Made by a program: the position numbers and the translations under genes. The notes below the pieces were generated by a model. That model did no database searches. It had not been told where the DNA came from and saw only the letters and a program-made list of their open reading frames with translations. This document shows, one piece after another, positions 26,595-35,889 of a stretch of DNA of 54,517 nucleotides. Source of the DNA: Mesorhizobium sp. Root102. Lineage in GTDB: Bacteria > Pseudomonadota > Alphaproteobacteria > Rhizobiales > Rhizobiaceae. Each line of letters begins with the position of its first letter. Positions within the stretch are counted from its first letter, which is position 1. The DNA lies in assembly GCF_001425625.1 (NCBI RefSeq), contig NZ_LMCP01000022.1, positions 9,167-63,683 of the forward strand. Reading direction: 5' to 3'.

Positions 26595-28364
26595 ATGGCC
26601 ACCAAACTCAACGCGGTCGATGTCCTGATTGTCGGTCTTGGGTGGACAGGCGGCATCATTGCCAAGGAGCTTGCATCGACCAAGCTGAAAATCGTCGCCC
26701 TTGAGCGGGGAGGGCCACGCGACACCAATCCGGACTTTATCGACCCGCAGATCCATGACGAACTGCGCTACGCCGCTCGCCACGACCTCATGCAGAACGT
26801 GCGGCGGGAAACCATCACATTCCGCAACAGTGAATCGCAAACGGCGCTGCCGATGCGTCAACTCGGCTCATTCCTGCCCGGCCAGGGCGTCGGCGGCGCC
26901 GGCGTGCACTGGAACGGTGTCACCTGGCGCTGGCTCGAATGGGATCATCAGGCGCGCACCCGGACGATCGACAAATACGGCGAAAAGATCGTCCCTTCGG
27001 ATATGCACCTGCAGGATTGGCCGATCACCTATGACGATCTCGAGCCCTATTACGACAAGTTCGAAAAAACCTGCGGCACCTCCGGCAAGGCCGGCAATAT
27101 TAACGGTCGGAAGATCGATGGTGGCAATATTTTCGAGGGATCGCGAAAGGACGAGTACCCCAATCCGCCGATGATTGCTGCGCAGAGCATGGTGATGTTC
27201 GAGAAGGCGGCCCGCAATCTCGGCTACCACCCTTTCCCCAACCCATCGTCAAACGCGTCGCGGGACTACATCAATCCGGATGGCGTGGCCTTCGGCCAGT
27301 GTCACTACTGTGGCTTCTGCGAACGTTTCGGCTGCGAGGCGAATGCCAAGGCGAGTCCGCATTTTACCGTCATCCCGCTGGCGGTGAAGAACCCGAATTT
27401 CGAGCTGCGCACCAACTCGATCGTGCTGAAGGTCAATCTCGACTCCACCCGCAAGAAGGCGGTCAGCGTCACCTATCTCGACGCACGCGGGCGCGAATTC
27501 GAACAGCCTGCCGACCTCATCATCCTGTCGGCTTATGCGCTCGGCAACGTCAACCTGCTGCTGCATTCGGGGATTGGCGTGCCCTATGACCCGGCAAAAG
27601 GGAAGGGCGTGGTCGGCCGCAACTATGCCTATCAGTGCGGTGGCGGAGCTACCGCCTTCTTCGACAAGAAAACCATCCTGAATCGTTTCATGGGCGCCGG
27701 CGCGCTCGGCACCTGCATGGATGATTTCAACGGCGACAACTACGATTTCGCGAAAGCCGGCTACATCGGCGGCGGTGGTATCAGCTGCAGCAACTCGGGT
27801 GCCCGGCCGATCCAGTCGCATCCAACACCCCACGGCACGCCGCGTTGGGGCTCCGACTGGAAAAAGGCAGTGGTCGACAATTATGACCACGCGGCAAGCG
27901 TTGGCAATCAAGGCGCGGTCATGGCCTACCGACAGAACTATCTAAGCCTCGATCCGACCTACACCGATGTCTTTGGACGTCCGCTGATGAGGATGACGTT
28001 CGATTTCCAGGACAACGAGGTAAAGCAAATGAACGGTCAGGCCGACATCTGTGTGAAGATCGCCAAGGAGATGGGTGCGACCAAGGTCGATCGGAGCATT
28101 CCCCCCGTCCCCTATTCGATCGTGCCTTATCAGAGCACGCACAATACAGGCGGGGCAGTCTTCGGAGCCGACCCGAGCACCAGCGTTCTGAACAAATATC
28201 TTCAGGTTTGGGATGTCCCGAACGTATTCGTCACCGGCGCCTGTGTGTTTCCCCAGAACGCGGGGAAGAACCCGACCGGACCGGTAGGCGCTCTTGCCTA
28301 CTGGGCGGTGGACGCGATCAAGAATCAGTATCTGAAGAATCCCGGTCCGCTGGTTCATGCCTAA
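26595..28364 (+). CDS. GMC-family FAD-dependent dehydrogenase, large subunit
   Basis: Flavoprotein of 589 residues. The FAD-binding G14-x-G16-x-x-G19 lies in VDVLIVGLGWTGG. The C-terminal active-site region has HNTGGAVFGADPS and the Asn-containing QNAGKNPTGPVGALAYWAVD. At about residues 236-247 there is C-x2-C-x2-C-x4-C (GQCHYCGFCERFGC), as in sugar dehydrogenases of this type that carry an iron-sulfur cluster for electron exit. It should oxidise a sugar, sugar acid or alcohol in the periplasm and pass electrons to the cytochrome c encoded next. The substrate is not known. Confidence 0.93.
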   Translation: MATKLNAVDVLIVGLGWTGGIIAKELASTKLKIVALERGGPRDTNPDFIDPQIHDELRYAARHDLMQNVRRETITFRNSESQTALPMRQLGSFLPGQGVGGAGVHWNGVTWRWLEWDHQARTRTIDKYGEKIVPSDMHLQDWPITYDDLEPYYDKFEKTCGTSGKAGNINGRKIDGGNIFEGSRKDEYPNPPMIAAQSMVMFEKAARNLGYHPFPNPSSNASRDYINPDGVAFGQCHYCGFCERFGCEANAKASPHFTVIPLAVKNPNFELRTNSIVLKVNLDSTRKKAVSVTYLDARGREFEQPADLIILSAYALGNVNLLLHSGIGVPYDPAKGKGVVGRNYAYQCGGGATAFFDKKTILNRFMGAGALGTCMDDFNGDNYDFAKAGYIGGGGISCSNSGARPIQSHPTPHGTPRWGSDWKKAVVDNYDHAASVGNQGAVMAYRQNYLSLDPTYTDVFGRPLMRMTFDFQDNEVKQMNGQADICVKIAKEMGATKVDRSIPPVPYSIVPYQSTHNTGGAVFGADPSTSVLNKYLQVWDVPNVFVTGACVFPQNAGKNPTGPVGALAYWAVDAIKNQYLKNPGPLVHA

Positions 28365-28809
28365 TGCCGCGTCTGCCGGAGCCGGATACGTAGTTCGGCT
28401 CCGGCAGACTTGGTCGGTTGGATTGACGACCGCAATTCTAACTGTAGTCGGTTCGGCCCATGCGCAGGATACATCTCGAGGCAACGCCGAAGCCGGCGCC
28501 GTCGTCTTCAGGAGGTGCATGGCCTGCCACAAGGTGGGCCCTGACGCAATGAACGGAGTAGGTCCGGTCTTGAATGGCGTCGTCGGCCGAGCGGCAGGTG
28601 CATATCCGGATTACAGTTATTCTGCGGCGAACAAGAATTCGGGTTTGACCTGGGATGAGCCGACGCTGACGACGTATCTGCGCGCGCCGCGCAAACTGGT
28701 GCCTGGCACAAAGATGACATTCGCCGGTCTCAACAAGGACCAGGAGATCGCCGACGTAATCGCCTATCTGAAACAGTTCAACGCTCAAGGACAGAAGGTT
28801 GACCCCTGA
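28357..28809 (+). CDS. Class I cytochrome c, dehydrogenase electron acceptor
   Basis: Mono-haem protein of 150 residues with an N-terminal signal (ending GSAHAQ at about residue 37), haem motif C54-M-A-C57-H58 and axial Met120 in PGTKMTFAG. The fold pattern (GVGPVLNGVVGR, KNSGLTWDEPTLTTYL) is that of c550/c2-type cytochromes. The gene overlaps the GMC gene by 8 bases. In FAD-GDH complexes the third subunit usually has three haems; here one small haem protein takes that place. Confidence 0.92.
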   Translation: MPNAASAGAGYVVRLRQTWSVGLTTAILTVVGSAHAQDTSRGNAEAGAVVFRRCMACHKVGPDAMNGVGPVLNGVVGRAAGAYPDYSYSAANKNSGLTWDEPTLTTYLRAPRKLVPGTKMTFAGLNKDQEIADVIAYLKQFNAQGQKVDP

Positions 28810-29053
28810 GTCGGGCGACCTGTCCCGGTGCAAAGCACTCCTGCTGCACCAGGGTCTGGGGTATTCCACGGTCCATCAGATCGGTGACTACCTACGCAGC
28901 CATGGTGCGGGCCATCACTGGATCGAGCGATATCGCGGCGACATATTAGTGTTCGTATCAGATCAAGCCGACGAGGTAATCCTTAGAAACGACTCCTCCG
29001 GCCTTCTCGATGCTGTCAACGACACGAAGACGGACAGGACACGACGTCGATGA
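28799..29053 (+). CDS. Small hypothetical protein between cytochrome c and DUF488 gene
   Basis: Open frame of 84 codons from a TTG that overlaps the cytochrome gene, ending in an ATGA overlap with the next gene. It contains QIGDYLRSHGAGHHWIERYR and a DQADEVIL stretch. The tight overlap at its 3' end speaks for translation, but no family is recognised and the start is unsure. Confidence 0.45.
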   Translation: MTPESGDLSRCKALLLHQGLGYSTVHQIGDYLRSHGAGHHWIERYRGDILVFVSDQADEVILRNDSSGLLDAVNDTKTDRTRRR

Positions 29054-29421
29054 GCGAAAAAATCTTCACCGAGAGAGTAAAGTTGAAACGGGCATATGAG
29101 AGCCCGGCTGCCGACGATGGCAAGCGAGTCTTGGTTGACCGGCTTTGGCCGCGCGGGGTCAAGAAGACCGAAGCCGCCATCGACCATTGGATGAAGGAAC
29201 TCGCGCCAAGCACCGAGCTTCGGAAATGGTTCGGACACGATCCAGCCCGCTGGGAGGAATTCCGCCGGCGATATGCGGCGGAAATCCATGAGCATCGCGA
29301 TGAACTTGACCGACTGCGCGACCTGATACGGGAGTACGCTGTCACACTCGTCTACTCGGCTCATGACGAGGCCCACAACGATGCGGTCGTCCTTAGAGAG
29401 ATTTTGCTGAGACATCGATAG
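29050..29421 (+). CDS. DUF488 (YeaO-like) family protein
   Basis: Protein of 123 residues with the family blocks RVLVDRLWPRGVKK and WMKELAPSTELRKWFGHDP, and TLVYSAHDEAHNDA near the end. The biochemical role of the family is not settled. It continues the GMC dehydrogenase operon by stop-start overlap. A broken gene of the wider DUF488 group lies at 37596-37800. Confidence 0.88.
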   Translation: MSEKIFTERVKLKRAYESPAADDGKRVLVDRLWPRGVKKTEAAIDHWMKELAPSTELRKWFGHDPARWEEFRRRYAAEIHEHRDELDRLRDLIREYAVTLVYSAHDEAHNDAVVLREILLRHR

Positions 29422-29557
29422 AGACGTCACGTCGCTCCTGCACTGCCATTGCCTTCAAAGACATAGGGCGTGCGATCACGACAGCGACAACTCCGGAAAC
29501 CAAACCAAAGAAAATTCATCCAATCGTCGTTGGGCGCGTTCATTGAGGAGAAAAGCA

Positions 29558-30214
29558 ATGAAATTCTTTGTCGATACCGCCGATATATCTGAAATTCGCG
29601 AGCTTGCTGCTGCTGGCGTTCTCGACGGGGTGACCACAAACCCGTCCCTTATCTCAAAGACCGGTCGACCGATCAGGGATGTGATCAAGGAGATTTGCCA
29701 GACGATCGAAGGTCCGGTTTCAGCGGAAGTCACCGCGATCGACTTTGACGGCATGATCGCCGAGGGAGAGCGTTTGGCCGACATTGCCGCCAATGTGGCC
29801 GTCAAGGTGCCATCCACCTGGGATGGGTTCAGGGCTTGCCGGGAGCTCAATCAGCTCGGACGGAAGGTCAATGTCACGCTCTGCTTTTCAGCCAACCAAG
29901 CTCTACTTGCCGCCAAGGCAGGCGCGACCTTCATTTCGCCGTTCGTTGGCAGACTCGATGATCTCGGCCTGGATGGCATGGAGGTGATCCGAGAAATCCG
30001 GGCGATCTACGACAACGACAAATCCTTCATGACGGAAATCCTCGCGTCTTCAATTCGCACCCCTCTCCATGTCAAACAGGCGGCGATGGCAGGCGCCCAT
30101 ATCGCTACCGTGCCACCCGCAGTACTCAGAAACCTCGCCAAACATCCACTCACCGACAAGGGCCTAGAGTCCTTTCTTGCCGACTGGGGCAAGACGGGGC
30201 AAGCGATCCTGTAA
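29558..30214 (+). CDS. fsa: Fructose-6-phosphate aldolase / transaldolase-like protein
   Basis: Cytosolic enzyme of 218 residues, the length of FSA/TalC-type aldolases. The conserved GVTTNPSLI motif is at residues 24-32 and the Schiff-base lysine is K83 in VAVKVPSTWDG; VTLCFSANQALLAAKAGA follows. It should split or form fructose 6-phosphate or sedoheptulose-type sugars with dihydroxyacetone or glyceraldehyde 3-phosphate. GAGGAG lies before the ATG at 29558. It is 136 bases after the DUF488 gene and may share its promoter. Confidence 0.9.
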   Translation: MKFFVDTADISEIRELAAAGVLDGVTTNPSLISKTGRPIRDVIKEICQTIEGPVSAEVTAIDFDGMIAEGERLADIAANVAVKVPSTWDGFRACRELNQLGRKVNVTLCFSANQALLAAKAGATFISPFVGRLDDLGLDGMEVIREIRAIYDNDKSFMTEILASSIRTPLHVKQAAMAGAHIATVPPAVLRNLAKHPLTDKGLESFLADWGKTGQAIL

Positions 30215-30245
30215 TCGTCGCACAGGGGTCGCAGGCGGCTATCAT

Positions 30246-30280
30246 AAAAATTGCATGCAATTGCCGATTAAATTCGTTTG
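30246..30280 (+). promoter_or_regulatory. Shared LysR-regulon element, copy C
   Basis: TGCA at 30252-30255, 19 bases, CGTTTG at 30275-30280, with AAAAATT before TGCA and GATTAAATT before CGTTTG. It lies 189 bases upstream of the Rieske-FAD reductase gene and points towards it, just after the aldolase gene. Confidence 0.75.
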
Positions 30281-30469
30281 CATGATACCGAAGATGGCGG
30301 GAGACTGTCGTGTGAGCTGCTCAAGCAGCGTCCAGTGATGTTTATGCCGGTGCCAAGAACCTGACGGCATCCCAACCAGGCGCGCAGTTCCGAGCCTTGG
30401 TAGGCAGGAAGATTTCCCGCGTCTCGGCCGTAGAGTGATTTTTGACCCAGGTTCGCCAAGGAGAAGGAA

Positions 30470-32005
30470 ATGGCTGAAGGTCATACCAAACCAAGCGGGC
30501 CGGATCTGGTTCAGGGTATCCCCTTCTCCGATCTTCCCGATGGCGGAAAGCTGGTAGGCCATTGCGGCGATGAACAGGTGCTGCTGGTGCGCCGTGGGAC
30601 CGAGGTCTTCGCCATTGGCGCGACCTGCACCCATTATGGCGGCCCGCTCGTCGACGGTCTTGTGGTGGAGGATACCGTTCGGTGTCCCTGGCATCACGCA
30701 TGTTTCGATTTGCGCACAGGCGAGGCCTTGCGCGCCCCTGCCTTCAATCCACTCGCCTGCTGGTCGGTGGAACTGCGCGATAACAGGATATTCGTGGGCG
30801 AGAAGCGCAAGCGGACGGCACCGAAGCAGCGCGGTGGGAACACCGGCGAGGTTACCGAGAAGATCGTCATTGTCGGCGGCGGCGCGGCCGGGTTCGGAGC
30901 GGCTGAAAGACTGCGGCGCGAACACTATCGAGGCAGCATCGTCATGTTCAGCAATGACGCAGCGCCGCCGGTTGATCGGCCCAATCTTTCCAAGGACTAC
31001 CTCGCCGGCAAAGCACCGGAGGACTGGGTTCCACTTCGTGGAGAAAGCTTTTACTCAAAGAACGATATCGATCTGCGCCTCAATGCGAATGTCGCCAGCA
31101 TCGATGAACGCTCTGGCCAAGTTGTGCTCGCCGATGGGGGGCGGACTCCCTACGACAAGCTGCTGCTTGCGACCGGAGCCGAACCGGTCCGCCTGACCAT
31201 TCCCGGCGCCGATCTGCCACACGTCCATACGCTGCGCTCGTTCGCAGATTGCAAGGCGATCATCACACAAGCCACGACTGCACGCCGCGCCATCGTGCTT
31301 GGCGCCAGTTTCATTGGCCTTGAAGTTGCCGCGGCCCTGCGCTCGCGCGACATCGAGGTTCATGTCGTGGCGCCGGGTAAACGGCCCATGGAGCGGATCC
31401 TGGGTCCGCAAATGGGCGACTTCATTCGTGCCCTCCATGAGGAGAATGGTGTCGTTTTCCATCTCGAGGATACCGCGAGTAACATCGACGGCAGCACGGT
31501 GAAACTCAACAGCGGCAAAAGATTGCCGGCGGACCTTGTTGTCGCCGGTATCGGCGTGAACCCGCGGACCGGGCTTGCCGAAAAGGCGGGGCTCATCCTT
31601 GACCGTGGTGTCGTCGTAAATGCCTTTCTGGAGACGAGCGCACCAGACATATTCGCGGCCGGCGACATTGCGCGCTGGCCAGATCCGCACAGTGGCGACA
31701 ACATTCGGGTCGAGCATTGGATAGTTGCCGAGAGGCAGGGACAGACAGCGGCGCTCAACATGCTCGGCCATCGCGAGAAGTTCGTCGCCGTGCCGTTCTT
31801 TTGGAGCCAGCATTACGATGTTCCCATCAACTATGTCGGCCATGCCGAGCAATGGGACGAGATCGCAGTCGATGGAGATATCGCCGCCAAGGATTGCCTG
31901 CTGCGCTTCAAGCGCGAAGGTCGCACCTTGGCTGTCGCTTCGATCTTCCGCGACATCGAAAGTCTAAAATCAGAGGTGGAGATGGAGCGCCAAATAGCGA
32001 CCTAG
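30470..32005 (+). CDS. Rieske-type FAD/NAD(P)-dependent oxidoreductase (AIFM3-like)
   Basis: Protein of 511 residues. Residues about 10-110 are a Rieske [2Fe-2S] domain with C53-T-H55 and C72-P-W-H75. From about 131 a two-dinucleotide flavoprotein reductase follows, with the FAD motif IVIVGGGAAGFGAAERL, the NAD motif VLGASFIGLEVAAAL and the FAD-closing DIFAAGDIARWPD. It lacks a signal peptide, so it is cytosolic. It could reduce an oxygenase, ferredoxin or other redox partner from NAD(P)H. It heads the operon behind element C. A broken Rieske-type relative lies at 52000-52271. Confidence 0.92.
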   Translation: MAEGHTKPSGPDLVQGIPFSDLPDGGKLVGHCGDEQVLLVRRGTEVFAIGATCTHYGGPLVDGLVVEDTVRCPWHHACFDLRTGEALRAPAFNPLACWSVELRDNRIFVGEKRKRTAPKQRGGNTGEVTEKIVIVGGGAAGFGAAERLRREHYRGSIVMFSNDAAPPVDRPNLSKDYLAGKAPEDWVPLRGESFYSKNDIDLRLNANVASIDERSGQVVLADGGRTPYDKLLLATGAEPVRLTIPGADLPHVHTLRSFADCKAIITQATTARRAIVLGASFIGLEVAAALRSRDIEVHVVAPGKRPMERILGPQMGDFIRALHEENGVVFHLEDTASNIDGSTVKLNSGKRLPADLVVAGIGVNPRTGLAEKAGLILDRGVVVNAFLETSAPDIFAAGDIARWPDPHSGDNIRVEHWIVAERQGQTAALNMLGHREKFVAVPFFWSQHYDVPINYVGHAEQWDEIAVDGDIAAKDCLLRFKREGRTLAVASIFRDIESLKSEVEMERQIAT

Positions 32006-32092
32006 GAAGCGCTATTCCAGCGCTCTGATCCGAGAAGAGCGCAATCAGAAATGGCAGAGCGGAATGTCGTTGTGACCGAAAGGAGTTCGACT

Positions 32093-32386
32093 ATGTCCAC
32101 CGAGCAGCGGGAACTTGGCGTCACCAGTGGTTTGCGCACGGTTGCGCCCGCCCAGCATTCAAAGATCGTGACATTCACGGGCGAGGTCGCCAATGACGTG
32201 GCCAACGATACTCCGACCTCAGTTGAAATCTTCTCGGATAGCGGCCGCTGGTACTGCCGGGTTCGTCGCGGCGATGAAAAGACTCGGCCGATGGGTCCCT
32301 ACACCAAACAACAGGCTGAGCGGATCCAGGAGGCTCGGAGACTGTTGATCGCAAAAAGAGGTACCGAACGGATCATGTTCGAGTAA
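32093..32386 (+). CDS. Hypothetical protein, 97 residues
   Basis: Soluble protein with no recognised family. The first 30 residues look disordered, and the C-terminal part has SGRWYCRVRRGDEKTRPMGPY followed by a helix. AGGAG lies 6-7 bases before the ATG at 32093. It follows the Rieske reductase by 87 bases on the same strand and is probably co-transcribed. Confidence 0.7.
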   Translation: MSTEQRELGVTSGLRTVAPAQHSKIVTFTGEVANDVANDTPTSVEIFSDSGRWYCRVRRGDEKTRPMGPYTKQQAERIQEARRLLIAKRGTERIMFE

Positions 32387-32567
32387 GCGAGGATCTCACG
32401 ATCACGCCGGCCGACGCACTCACTACTTGATCGTTCGTCATCGAATTTTTGAAACGTTGCGGGCAGACCTGAGGGTCGCCGCATTGCGAAGCCGCGTCTC
32501 GCGGCAGGAGGTCTTGTTGGCGCTTCCCTTAGCGCCCCGGCATTCCAACCCATGGAAGGAAAACCCA

Positions 32568-33389
32568 ATGAGCTACAAGTCTATCGTTCTCAATCTCGAC
32601 ATCGACGGTATGGTCGCACCCGTGATCAAGCTCGGTGTCGATCTGGCCCAGCGCTTCGACGCGCGCCTGATAGGTCTTTCGGCTGCCGACGTTCCGCCGC
32701 CCGTTGTGATGGAAGGAGGGGTGGCATTCGAAGGAGAGAGCATGATGCGCCAGCGCGAGAGCATCGAGCGACGAATTGAGGACCTCCGCGCGGAATTCGA
32801 AAGTCTTGCTGGCGCTTCGGTTGATACGGAATGGCGCGGGGCTGTGGGCAATCCGACCCGCTTGCTTATCGACTCCGCGCGCCTGGCCGATCTTATCGTC
32901 ACAGCGTCGCCCGAGGGCGCCTCTTCTGGCAACGTTCATCGTTCCACCGATCTCGGCAATCTGATCCTTCAGTCAGGACGACCTGTATTGGTCGCCGCGA
33001 CCAACCAGGAAGATTTCCGCATCAACAAGGTTCTTGTCGGATGGAAGGATACGCGTGAAGCCAGGCGTGCGGTTACTGATGCCATGCCCTTTTTGCAAAT
33101 GGCTCAGGAGGTTCGTGTAATCACGATCGAAGATGACGCGACCGATGAAACCTGGAACAGTCTGGACGATGTTGTTGCCTTGCTTTCCTTTCACGGCGTA
33201 AAGGCGACGGCGGAAGTTTTTCCGGAAAAATCCGATGGCGGAACGATCGCCGATGTGGCCCACGCGATGCATGCGGATCTGATCATATCCGGCGCCTACG
33301 GCCACAGCAGGTTCAGGGAGTGGATCTTTGGCGGTGCTACCCGCTCGCTGCTTGAAAATGATCGACTGAACCGGGTCATGTCGAATTGA
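32568..33389 (+). CDS. Universal stress protein, two-domain
   Basis: Cytosolic protein of 273 residues. The start YKSIVLNLDIDG and the C-terminal ADLIISGAYGHSRFREWIFGGAT, followed by the closing helix, are typical of Usp proteins; the G-x2-G-x9-G nucleotide motif is nearly complete in the second domain. The first domain is degenerate. AAGGA lies before the ATG at 32568. It is the last gene of the Rieske reductase cluster. Confidence 0.88.
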   Translation: MSYKSIVLNLDIDGMVAPVIKLGVDLAQRFDARLIGLSAADVPPPVVMEGGVAFEGESMMRQRESIERRIEDLRAEFESLAGASVDTEWRGAVGNPTRLLIDSARLADLIVTASPEGASSGNVHRSTDLGNLILQSGRPVLVAATNQEDFRINKVLVGWKDTREARRAVTDAMPFLQMAQEVRVITIEDDATDETWNSLDDVVALLSFHGVKATAEVFPEKSDGGTIADVAHAMHADLIISGAYGHSRFREWIFGGATRSLLENDRLNRVMSN

Positions 33390-33517
33390 TCGTGATACGC
33401 AAGTCGTGGATGCGCATTGTCAAAACCTGCAAATTCCGCGCGGCTCAAGCGCTCCGGGTTGACCGCCCATCTATAGTGACAAGGCTGTCAGGCAGGCATC
33501 AGATGAGCATTCACTCG

Positions 33518-34138
33518 TTACTCGCCTTCCGTGGCGATCAACATCCAATTGGGCTTTGTTGACGGGGTGTCACAGCCGAACGTCCACGTATCGATCACCT
33601 CAACGATCTGCTGGGGATCGCCGGCGACGATCACATCGTTGGCCGAGCGTGTAACGCTGACCACGTCGGAAACGAAGCGAACGGCAATCTCAGCGGTACT
33701 ATTCTCCGCAAGAGCGTCGACGACCTTTGCTTCGTTCGTGCCGATGAAGGTGAGTTGCAGCATCTCCTCCCGATCCCGGCGGCCGGCAATCGCTCGTTCG
33801 AAGATATCGAGCACTTCCGGCCCGACGAGGCGCTTCAACGTTGGGATGTCGCTGTCCGCATACGCGCGCAGGATAGCTTCATAAGCCATCTTGGCGCCGG
33901 TCAGAAACGCGGCAAGGTCGAAATTTGGGTCGATCTCTCGGATCGCATCCAAGCGCGTGTCCGCGCAGGATGTGTCGTCGATACTGCCGGTTCGTTGCTC
34001 TGTCGGCGCATCGTCCCGCTTGGCCTTGTCGTTGCCTGAGCGCGGCAGAGTTTGGCTCCAACTGCCCAGCAATGCCCAATAGAACGCTATGATCGCCACG
34101 AGCAGAATCTGGTTGTTTGGATCTGTGGTTTCGTTCAT
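33518..34138 (-). CDS. Tim44/TimA-like membrane-anchored protein
   Basis: Protein of 206 residues with one N-terminal membrane segment (ILLVAIIAFYWALLGSW), a polar linker and a C-terminal Tim44-like domain (FLTGAKMAYEAILRAYADSD, then VDALAENSTAEIAVRFVSDV). Bacterial members act at the inner membrane as adaptors for export or respiratory proteins. It follows ctaD by 57 bases and may help the oxidase subunit assemble; this is inferred from position. Confidence 0.8.
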   Translation of the reverse strand: MNETTDPNNQILLVAIIAFYWALLGSWSQTLPRSGNDKAKRDDAPTEQRTGSIDDTSCADTRLDAIREIDPNFDLAAFLTGAKMAYEAILRAYADSDIPTLKRLVGPEVLDIFERAIAGRRDREEMLQLTFIGTNEAKVVDALAENSTAEIAVRFVSDVVSVTRSANDVIVAGDPQQIVEVIDTWTFGCDTPSTKPNWMLIATEGE

Positions 34139-34195
34139 GACGTTCTCCCGACAGAATGTCGAAGCAGGCGCCGGTTCGGAACCGGAGCTGAATTT

Positions 34196-35791
34196 TTAGA
34201 CAATGCGCGGCAGGCGTTCCCATTGATGGAAGGGCGGCGGCGACGGCAGCTGCCATTCCAGCGTGGTCGCCCCTTCGCCCCATGGATTGGCGCCGGCCTG
34301 GCGTCTGCGGCTGAAAGCTTCAGCAACCGTGACAAAGAAGACGACAAGTCCGGCCGTTGAAATGTAAGACCCGATGGACGACACGAAATTCCAGCCAGCG
34401 AAAGCGTCGGGGTAGTCTGCATAGCGTCGCGGCATGCCGGCCATGCCCAGAAAATGCTGGGGGAAGAAGACGAGGTTGACGCCGATGAACATCAGCCAGA
34501 AATGCAGCTTGCCCAGCGTTTCGTTGTACATGTAGCCGGTCATCTTCGGGAACCAGTAGTAGAAGCCGGCGAAGATGGCGAAGACCGCGCCCAATGACAG
34601 CACATAGTGGAAGTGGGCGATCACAAAGTAAGTGTCGTGATACACGCGGTCGATACCAGGGTTCGCAACCATGATGCCGGTGACGCCACCAATGGTGAAA
34701 AGCAGGACGAAACCGAGAGCCCACATCATGGGTGTCTTGAACTCTATCGATCCTCCCCACATGGTCGCCAGCCACGAAAACACCTTCACGCCGGTTGGGA
34801 CGGCAATGACCATCGACGCGAAGGCGAAGTAGCGCTGCGTGTCCACCGACAGGCCGGTCGTATACATATGATGTGCCCAGACAACAAAGCCGATCGCGCC
34901 GATTGCCACCATTGCATAGGCCATGCCGAGATAGCCGAAGATCGGCTTCTTGGCGAACGTCGAGATGACGTGGCTGATGATGCCGAAGCCAGGCAGAATC
35001 ATGATGTAAACTTCGGGATGGCCGAAGAACCAGAACAGATGCTGGTAAAGAATAGGATCGCCGCCGCCGGATGGCGAAAAGAACGTCGTCCCGAAATTGC
35101 GATCGGTTAAAAGCATGGTCACTGCGCCGGCGAGCACCGGCAGCGACATGAGAAGCATGAACGCGGTGACCAGCATCGACCAGGCGAACAGAGGCATCTT
35201 GTGCATCGTCATGCCGGGTGCGCGCATGTTGAAGATGGTGGTGATGAAGTTGATCGCACCGAGGATCGAGGAAGCGCCCGAAAGATGGATCGACAGGATG
35301 ACGAGGTCCACGGCGGGACCCGGCTGGCCGTCCGTCGAATAGGGCGGATAGAGCGTCCAGCCGCCACCATGACCGAGCGTGCCGGGCGCTCCTGGAACGA
35401 ACATTGAGGTGAGGAACAGGATAAACGACATCACCAGAAGCCAGAACGAGATATTGTTCAGGCGCGGGAATGCCATATCAGGCGCCCCGATCATGATCGG
35501 CACCATCCAATTGCCGAAGCCACCGATCAGCGCCGGCATCAGGACGAAAAAGATCATGACCAACCCATGTGCGCTGACGACGACGTTGTAGACACCCGGA
35601 TCGCCAAAAATTTGCAAACCCGGTTCCTGCAACTCCATGCGGATCAACACGGACAGCGCGGTGCCGAAGACCCCCGCCATGATCGAGAACAGCAGATAAA
35701 GCGTCCCAATATCCTTGTGGTTGGTCGAGAACAGCCACCGGACGAGAAACCGGGGCTTGTGGTCATCCAAGGTCGTGGTTTGATTGGACAT
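34196..35791 (-). CDS. ctaD: Cytochrome c oxidase subunit I (aa3-type), orphan
   Basis: Membrane protein of 531 residues with about twelve hydrophobic segments. It has the haem and copper ligands expected of the family (HGLVMIFF; GHPEVYIMILPGFGIISH with the A-type glutamate; WAHHMYTTGL; HFHYVLSLGAV). It reduces O2 and pumps protons. The ATG at 35791 has AGGAAG before it; 34 further codons upstream are a shadow. No subunit II, III or haem-assembly gene is present, which is unusual; it lies instead between a 5-formyl-THF cyclo-ligase gene and a Tim44-like gene, behind element D. Confidence 0.95.
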   Translation of the reverse strand: MSNQTTTLDDHKPRFLVRWLFSTNHKDIGTLYLLFSIMAGVFGTALSVLIRMELQEPGLQIFGDPGVYNVVVSAHGLVMIFFVLMPALIGGFGNWMVPIMIGAPDMAFPRLNNISFWLLVMSFILFLTSMFVPGAPGTLGHGGGWTLYPPYSTDGQPGPAVDLVILSIHLSGASSILGAINFITTIFNMRAPGMTMHKMPLFAWSMLVTAFMLLMSLPVLAGAVTMLLTDRNFGTTFFSPSGGGDPILYQHLFWFFGHPEVYIMILPGFGIISHVISTFAKKPIFGYLGMAYAMVAIGAIGFVVWAHHMYTTGLSVDTQRYFAFASMVIAVPTGVKVFSWLATMWGGSIEFKTPMMWALGFVLLFTIGGVTGIMVANPGIDRVYHDTYFVIAHFHYVLSLGAVFAIFAGFYYWFPKMTGYMYNETLGKLHFWLMFIGVNLVFFPQHFLGMAGMPRRYADYPDAFAGWNFVSSIGSYISTAGLVVFFVTVAEAFSRRRQAGANPWGEGATTLEWQLPSPPPFHQWERLPRIV

Positions 35792-35889
35792 GATGTGCTT
35801 CCTGCTCTTTGCTGCTAGCAGGCAGGGCAGACTCAACGATGGATCTGCGGTTCGCCGTCGCAAGGGGACCAGGTCTTGCCTGCACTCAT

